The position numbers and the translations under genes were made by a program. 64,000 nt of DNA from Theristus sp. LFF4_11 (taxonomy: Eukaryota; Nematoda; Chromadorea; Monhysterida; Xyalidae), in assembly GCA_030248135.1 (NCBI GenBank), contig JASANC010005603.1, forward strand, positions 1-64,000. The letters run 5' to 3'. Position 1 is the stretch's first letter. The number at the start of each line of letters is the position of its first letter. The notes below the pieces were generated by a model, which saw nothing but the letters and a program-made list of their open reading frames with translations, made no database searches and had not been told where the DNA came from. Of this stretch, positions 57,885 to 64,000 are shown one piece after another.

Positions 57885-58749
57885 TAGAAGAAAAATTTTT
57901 CAAATTTTTTTTAAGTTTGAAAAAAAAATCCAAATTTAAAAATAAAAAAAAACAAAAAAAAATATAAAAAATTTTTTTTTCAAAGCCCCTAACCCTACGT
58001 GCACCCCCCTCACGAAATTTTTCTGCCAGTGCACCCCCTTCCCTCCTCAGGAAAATACCAGAGTTCGACTCTAAAAGCTTGCCGGCTGGCTTGCTGGATT
58101 TTCTTTTTTGCGTCATTTTTATTTTTTCAGTGCAGACGGCTCTTCAGGGCAATAATTTTTAACTATCGACAATATCCTGCACAAGATTCACAAGCTTTGC
58201 ACGTTTTACCAATTAAAATATCAATTCATTTCGCCATTTCTTTTTATCACATGTCATTAATTCATTTGAATAAAGAGGTATGGAGTAAGTAATGTGCGTT
58301 TTCTTCGAAGTTTCATACTATTTTATAATCAGCTTTTTTCGATGAGTCGTTCCATGTTTTATTTGTTGTATACGTTTTATTTACGGGTTTGCCTTTTGTT
58401 TTGCATGTGATAATCAGGGAAAACACTATCAATTTGACACCGTTAGTCAGCAAAAACTGTTCACGTTATAGAAGGCAGGACAAAATAACAATCTCAAGCG
58501 TGTCGTGTCCTGCTGCTCGTAAGATAAGTGAGGACAAATCAGTGCCATTAGTTGCGAATGAACAAAAAGTCATTGCATATGTCTGAATTTCCGAACCGAT
58601 CAAGGACACGCCAATTGTTTTTGTGTATTTGCCGTCCGTGTTATTGAAGAAGCAAAACAACATGCTTGCTATTGATGGTACAAAATTGAAGATAAAATGT
58701 AAAACATCACACAACAAGATAAAATTATCAAAAAGCCCATCCACGCGTT
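57885..58749. other. intergenic, no gene supported
   Basis: A/T-rich low-complexity to 57980, a short C-rich block near 58005-58045, then sequence with no recognisable element or gene. Confidence 0.45.
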
Positions 58750-58815
58750 GGGTTCCCAGGTTCCTTACCTTGCCAGATCAGACGGGATGCTGTGCGTTCA
58801 GCGTGGTATGGTCGT
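58750..58815 (-). pseudogene. 5S rRNA relic (fragment)
   Basis: Minus-strand match to 5S: TGCGTTCAGCGTGGTATGGTC and TTACCTTGCCAGATCAGACG, with the middle part deleted. It is followed by CATTCACCCAAGCGCAGCGT, the usual array spacer, so a unit once stood here. Confidence 0.7.
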
Positions 58816-59099
58816 TCGTTGACAAAGTTTCTGACTGTCACTTTCATTCACCCAAGCGCAGCGTAATTTAGTTTTTTTGTCAATGAAAATTGCGTTTTAG
58901 CCGACAAGTACCGTAGTATTTTTGCTCTTTTACTGTATCTAAGATCTAAGCTTTCTCTGCTCTGACACTTACCGTAAAGTCTTGCATATAAGGTCTCCTT
59001 ATAAAAATTTGGAAATCAAAAATTTTTGAAAAAAAAGGTGAATTTCGTGTGACGACCTTATAAGTGGGAGGACCCTTATAAAAAAGATTTAGGAATGGA

Positions 59100-59395
59100 T
59101 TTAAGCGCCATTCATGGAGGTTGAAGCGCGCTGAAGCGCGCTGACGCGCTTCACTTTGCTACACATTCACGAAGCAAAAAAAACATCGCGCTTCAGCGTG
59201 CGTCAGCGCGCTTCAGTTTTGGAGCACATGCGCATTCACGGACGCGCGCGCTGAAGCGCGCTGAAGCGCGCTGACCAGCTTCATCGTGAATGAAGAAATG
59301 AAGCTGCGTCAGCCGCTGCGGCTTTTTAGGTTTTTTGCCCATTCACGAACGCGCGCGCTGAAGCGCGCTGAAGCGCGCTATCATGAATGATGAGT
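59100..59395. repeat. nested palindromes built on GAAGCGCGCT
   Basis: GAAGCGCGCTGAAGCGCGCTG occurs in several near-identical blocks (59133, 59240, 59360) interleaved with inverted forms and with TTCATGGA/ATTCACGAA words. May be a MITE that grew by internal duplication. Confidence 0.6.
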
Positions 59396-59973
59396 GGGTT
59401 AATTGTTATTTTTGAGCTCTAATCGCTGCTGTTTTCATTTTTTTGTGTTTTGTATTTGAATTATTACGCTGAATTTAAAAACAGGTTCTTATCAAAAAGA
59501 TTGGAAATTTAGTAAAAATAATATCTGTGGCTTTGATTGAAGCTGAAACCAGCGTAAAAAACCACACAGTAATACGTGCTAGGGTAAGTAAATCAGGTTA
59601 TGATCGACACCAAGAAAATCAGCAAAAGCACGTTGCTTGACCAAATAGCCCGTTTAAAAAAAACAGAATATGCTGCGATTAAAAAAGTAGAAGCATCGAC
59701 GGGTACAAATTGCTTCAAAAATGAACGATCATTGCTAAGGTAAATCAATAACAGTCGGTTGAAGCAACACAAAATCAAAATCCAATAACATTTTTATGTA
59801 GTCCGGGTGTCCGGGTCAAGAAGGTCAATCCACCCAAAAATAATAATTGTATCATCAGCTAACCGTGCCGTAGGCACGGGTTATTTGCTAGTTGTTTCAA
59901 AAAACAAAACAAAATGAGGAAGCAGCCAATTTTATGTTTGTTAGTTCCATCTAAAAAAACAAAAAATGTCAAA

Positions 59974-60090
59974 AGGCTACGACACCTGGGGTTCCCAGGC
60001 CGTCTCCGATCCAAGTACTAACCAGGCCCGACGCTGCTTAACTTGCCAGATAGGAAAATGGCGTGCGTTCAGCGTGGTATGGTCGTAGAC
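59974..60090 (-). pseudogene. 5S rRNA, displaced inverted copy, lightly damaged
   Basis: Full-span 5S on minus with a small deletion and changes (GATAGGAAAATGGCG where GATCGGACGGGATGGCG is expected). Likely non-functional. Confidence 0.8.
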
Positions 60091-60282
60091 AAAGCTTTTG
60101 CCTCTCAATTTCACCCAAGTGTAAAGTTATTTAGGTTTTTGGTCAATAAAAACTGCATTTCAACCAACTAATAGGATTTTTGCTCTTTTACTGTGTCAAG
60201 CTTTTTCAGCGGCAGGCCAGCACCACCAGTATTCATCGTGTTTCAGAAAAGAAAGACACTTCTGCCCGACACTTATATCGTT

Positions 60283-60385
60283 GGTATTTACCCATACACA
60301 ACCCAAGGTAAACACAAGCAACCCAATCGGCAACGATTCGTGGTTTGCTGGGTTATTTTTAAAATAGCTGCTCATTTTGGGCAGG
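60283..60385 (+). ncRNA. spliced-leader-like RNA gene, type a, displaced copy
   Basis: Plus-strand copy with GGTATTTACC start, leader ending CACAACCCAAG, GTAAAC donor, ATTTTTAAAA run and a 3' hairpin (60368-60384) kept foldable by a G-T pair. It lies between two minus-strand 5S relics, so the opposite-strand arrangement is preserved. May still be active. Confidence 0.72.
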
Positions 60386-60466
60386 AATTATTCTAAAAAG
60401 AACAAAATGAAGAAGCAGCCAATTTTATGTTTGTTAGTTCCGTCTAAAAAACAAAAAAATGTCAAA

Positions 60467-60551
60467 AGCCTACGACACCTGGGGTTCCCAGGCCGTCTCC
60501 GATCCACTAATCAACCAGGTCCGACGCTGCTTAACTTGCCAGATCGGATGG
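60467..60551 (-). pseudogene. 5S rRNA, truncated displaced copy
   Basis: Minus-strand 3' two-thirds of 5S (AGCCTACGACACCTGGGG onward) ending abruptly after CCAGATCGGATGG, with internal changes (CACTAATCAACCAGGTCC). The 5' end is missing. Confidence 0.8.
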
Positions 60552-61911
60552 CAAACCAGAAGTTTGTGGTTTCTCCCGGTGATATTTTTTAATACGTACG
60601 TACCGTGGGGCCCCTGGCTTGGTGGATGGGCACGGTCACCAGGCAAAACTGCCGAAAGCGTTTCACTTTGTCAAATTTTATTTTCTTAATGAAACCTGGA
60701 TCAGTAGCATCAGAGATCCTGGAAAGCAGACTCTCATAAAACCTATATCGTTCAGTATAATGTGGTGGTCACAATATGGACATCCTGTAATATTAAAATC
60801 GCATGTAAAATTAAATAAAAATTGCCCAAATTTCCGGAATCCGTGATTTCATTCAGACTTTTTAACAATTTCCGGAGAGAAATACTATTTTTTGAGTGTC
60901 TCTCCCTTCCAGAACCGTGTTGTGTGGTGTTTAACCTGCACAAATTGTGCGTTTGAACAAAAATAATGCCGGTCCGGTTAGCAAAATTTCTGAAATTGGT
61001 TTCTTCAAAAATCTAATTCTGTCGGTGTGTTTGTTTAATGAGACAAAAAGTTTGGAGTAAACAGACGTTACGTAATGCTGAGACAAATGATGATTTTGAC
61101 AAAATTGTTTGCATTACTGAGCGTCCAACTGTTTGCTGCAGCTGGTTTTCACGTTTTACACGTTTATTCACTCACACCATAGTTTGCTGCACAACGATAA
61201 TCGGTTTGCATTTTTATTTGCAGTAGTATCATCTAATCGAAATCTAAAAACTTCAGAAGTTAGCCAAACAAATTATTCACAGATGATATGATATTTACCT
61301 CAGTTCGGTTTTTGTACGTTTTTTTCACGTTTATACAAACGGTAACCATTGAGATATAGTATTTTGAACCAACATATCAGCAAACAAAGCTGACGAAACT
61401 CCCCTTTTACCAGAGAGGTTATCAAACAACGTAACGCCATTATTTTAACTTGAATAAAGAAGCGCGACAATTGTTCGTGGACTGAAGAAGGTGTGACTGA
61501 TAAGGTTGACTTTGTTTTTCAAAATGTAAATTTCTTGTTAATCGCCGCTTTTATATTGTGTGTTGCACTATTTTTTGACAAACCAATCAACACAAGTAAA
61601 AAATGTTGCGCTATTTCCTGTACGTTGAATAAAATGCAAAAGTTGCACGGTGACGTTGTTTTGCCCGTTTTTTGTGCAACAGAAGGCATAAATTTGCAAT
61701 TTTGAGAGTTTGAAATGGTTTTCAAAAGTTGCACTTTTGGCTGTTGCATAATGCAAAAAACAACGCACAGGAAACGCAATTGCGCGCATTTTTTTGCCAG
61801 TGCAGCCGCATCAATGTCTCTACAGTATATCAACAACAGAAATATTCAGTCAACAAACTCATAAATCGACAATACTCGGAATCTCCAACAAAAACAATCG
61901 CTGTCAAAAAA
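60552..61911. other. intergenic, no gene supported
   Basis: A/T-rich sequence before the riboflavin transporter gene. Open frames up to ~100 codons lack motifs. Should contain that gene's promoter and 5' UTR. Confidence 0.45.
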
Positions 61912-63252
61912 ATGAATCAGCGCCTCGTGCGTGTCTTTCTGGTGACCGCGTGGGGCTCGAGCAGCTGGCTCAGCATCAACTCCATCTGGGTCGAGGTGCC
62001 TTTGTTCATTGAACAGGCGCCTGAAAAATGGTAAGGCCGTTGAGCCTGTGTCACACAGCCGAACTATTTAATATAGAAGTGTAGAACGGTCATCAGCTGA
62101 TTGGTCACACCGAACGCTCCTTCTCCGAGTTCTTTTCCGTGTAGCAGATTCTACAATATTCTCGGAGCTTCGTTCGACCAATCAACTGATCAGCTGCGAT
62201 TTACAGTTCAACTGTTATGTGGCCGCATTTTGTTTGCTTTTGTTCTTCTTTCAACTCTAGGAGATCCATACCGCACTCGTTTATTCAGCGTGTTTTGGAA
62301 ATGCACCCGTTGCATGATTCCACCGGTGTATTCCTGTCATACCGTTCCGTTGCAGGAATCTCCCGTCCTACCTCGCACTGCTGATTCAAGTGGGCAGCCT
62401 TGGCACTCTGCTCTACGGCCTGCTGGCCAGCTGCACTCGAATCGTGCGCGAAACGCCGAAGGCACCGGTCATTCTCGTTTACATGTCAGCCGCAGTACTG
62501 CTGACCGTGTTGTTGGCCGTTTTCTGGACGGACACTGTGTTTGTGTTCGGCGACCATCGAAGCGTACCGCTGTTGCTCATGACGACGCTGTTGGCGACGT
62601 ACGCGACCACCACGAACGTGCTGTTCCTGCCGCATTTGGCCGCGTTTGAGCCCGGTCTCATTTCGGCCTATTTCATCGGTGCCGGACTGTCGGCGCTGTT
62701 GCCTAGTTTGACGGCGTTGGCGCAGGGTTGGTTCGAGTGTGCGGTTTTTGGGTGCTTTCGGAGCTGCGCAGATATTTGTGTGTTTGTGTTTGCAAATGTT
62801 TTTGTTCTTTGTTAGTTTGCCCGATGAAAAGCAGCAAATGAAACCCTGTTTTTAAGACTGTACACATTGAGAAGCATTCTGTGGTTATTATCGTTCGTTC
62901 GTTCGTTCGAAATAGCACAGAAACAAACGGGACAAACATCCTAATATTTCTTGCAACAGCTGTCATGTGATGTCACCGAAGTAAATCTTCTGCATTACAC
63001 TACATGCAACAGGTGTCGGGAAGCAAACGTGCGTCGTCGTGAATCGCACCGCAATGGTGGTGGACAGCCAGCAGGCGGTCGAGAGCTCGCTGGAGCCGCG
63101 GTATCTGCCAGCGCGTTTCAGCGTTCGCACATTCCTGCTGATTATGGCAGGCTGGCTGCTGCTGGCGACGGCGGCGTTTCTCACGTTGACGATCCGTGCG
63201 AAAGCGAGAGCAATCAATGAATCAGGTCCAGGACGCGGCGATATTGTTGAGG
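61912..63252 (+). CDS. SLC52-type riboflavin transporter (5' part, truncated by window)
   Basis: Exons 61912-62030, 62356-62726 and 63013 to about 63252 join with matching phases (AATG|GTAAGG to TTGCAG|GAA, phase 2; CAGG|GTTGGT to CAACAG|GTG, phase 1). The N-terminus RVFLVTAWGSSSWLSINSIW then VEVPLFIEQAPEKWNLPSYL is diagnostic of SLC52. TM helices follow (IQVGSLGTLLYGLLAS, VYMSAAVLLTVLLAVFW) and then FLPHLAAFEPGLISAYFIGA, GLSALLPSLTALAQGVG and, after the splice, LEPRYLPARFSVRTFLLIM. The family imports vitamin B2 across the plasma membrane for FMN/FAD synthesis. Remaining helices should lie beyond 64 kb or in exons not seen. The third exon's donor is uncertain. An in-frame Met at 61729 is possible but the 61912 start aligns with the family. 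Confidence 0.9.
62063..62214. mobile_element. palindromic MITE (CAGTC family), diverged
   Basis: CATCAGCTGATTGGTCACAC to CAACTGATCAGCTGCGATTT..GTTCAACTG, in intron 1 of the riboflavin transporter gene. The ends are diverged. Confidence 0.5.
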
Positions 63253-63384
63253 TTGAAAGGCTTTTTTTATTCACCCGCTCGACCGTTCAAACTCTGAGGT
63301 GTCTCATCTCGAAAGCTGTAACCAGACTGGTTGTGTCGCCTGTCGTAACTTTCAACTTTCAACTTTTAAGGTTTATCGCGCAAA

Positions 63385-63455
63385 AAAAGTAGTGATACGA
63401 TGCCGAAGCATCGAAATTGGCAATAACCGTTACTACAATGAAACAATCAATTTGT
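63385..63455. repeat. dispersed repeat shared with 26.4 kb
   Basis: GTAGTGATACGATGCCGAAG and following bases up to ATGAAACAATCAAT match 26404-26474 closely. CGATGCCGAAGCATCG is itself palindromic. Confidence 0.6.
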
Positions 63456-63568
63456 TAAAAACATTGTTAAATTGGCAAAGCATATTTTTTGCCTGTGGGA
63501 GTGTGGTGAACGGGCCAAGTAGCTGGAGCATGGGCGCGTGTATGCGCGCTGCGGCTCGTGTACTATTC

Positions 63569-63671
63569 CGGCCCGCGAAATTCCGGCCCGTAGAATTCCG
63601 GCCCGCTCATTCCGGCCCGAAAAATTCCGGCCCGAAGAATTCCGGCCCGGAGAATTCCGGCCCGGAGAATT
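63569..63671. repeat. short tandem repeat, ATTCCGGCCCG unit
   Basis: About seven copies of a 13-15 bp unit (ATTCCGGCCCGNAGA). Unrelated to the flanking A/T-rich sequence. In the 3' part of the riboflavin transporter gene region. Confidence 0.8.
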
Positions 63672-64000
63672 TTCGTCAGCAAGAACAATATTAAAGCACA
63701 CGAAGTGATTTTTGGTAAATAAATTCTTAAGTGATTTTTTATTTTTGTTTAGAACTTGCTTGCAGTGACTTGTTGTAGGTTCCTAATCCTAAGCCAAGCC
63801 TTTTTGATAAGGTAAAAGGGTCAGAAATCCTGTTCATGATAAAAAATTTAAAAATTTATTTGTAGTTTCTTTTTCCAAAAGGTTTCACTTTCCAAAAAAG
63901 CAAACAGGACGAACATCATTGAAAATACACTGTAACATGTGAACATCGATATTTTTATTTTATTATTTCATTACCAAAATCACTTCGTGTGGTTTAACAC
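63672..64000. other. A/T-rich, no exon recognised
   Basis: Probably an intron or downstream region of the riboflavin transporter gene. The inverted words AATCACTTCGTGTG (end of window) and CACACGAAGTGATTTT (63699) suggest the termini of another ~300-bp element running to the window edge. Confidence 0.45.

Overview
This 64 kb window comes from a metazoan nuclear genome with spliceosomal introns, and it points to a nematode. The main evidence is a tandem array at 1-8.2 kb of 5S rRNA genes. Each 5S gene alternates with a ~103-106 nt unit on the opposite strand that looks like a spliced-leader (SL) RNA gene: a 5' GGTATTTACC self-complementary start, an AAG|GTAAAC splice donor, an Sm-like ATTTTTG run and a 3' stem-loop. 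5S/SL linkage on opposite strands is known from Caenorhabditis. The GGTATTTACC start is, as I recall, typical of clade I (Dorylaimia: Trichinella, Trichuris, mermithids), so I infer an enoplean, perhaps mermithid, nematode. The species is not proven.

Protein genes were built by splicing exons with matching phases. Minus strand: a PELP1/Rix1-like ribosome-biogenesis factor (8.7-13.6 kb), the complex I subunit NDUFB7 (14.2-15.3 kb), and two tandem paralogous C2H2 zinc-finger genes (15.9-18.7 and 19.5-25.4 kb). After a repeat-rich gap come two plus-strand genes: an unrecognised putative membrane protein (31.1-33.4 kb) and a kelch-repeat protein (34.9-37.2 kb). Then on minus come CCDC25 (37.6-39.4 kb) and a 14-exon CREB-regulated transcription coactivator, CRTC (43.9-53.0 kb). 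At the right edge on plus is the 5' part of an SLC52-type riboflavin transporter (61.9 kb onward). For most genes the exon lengths close exactly in frame.

Much of the rest is mobile DNA. There are three or more families of hAT-type MITEs with 8-bp target duplications, including nested copies whose pre-insertion sites can be read from intact copies elsewhere in the window. A TA-flanked palindromic MITE family has at least nine copies, several in introns. A TA-flanked foldback mariner-like element carries two tail-to-tail transposase tails inside a CRTC intron. G-rich satellite-like DNA lies at 25-29 kb and 56-58 kb. A MITE has also invaded the 5S/SL spacer and been amplified with the array. 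A displaced, inverted 5S-SL-5S remnant lies at 59.97-60.55 kb.

The four minus-strand genes between 8.7 and 25.4 kb lie head to tail with gaps of 0.5-0.85 kb. In an SL-bearing animal this is compatible with, but does not show, shared transcription. Reading was by eye, and family names rest on recognised motifs rather than searches.
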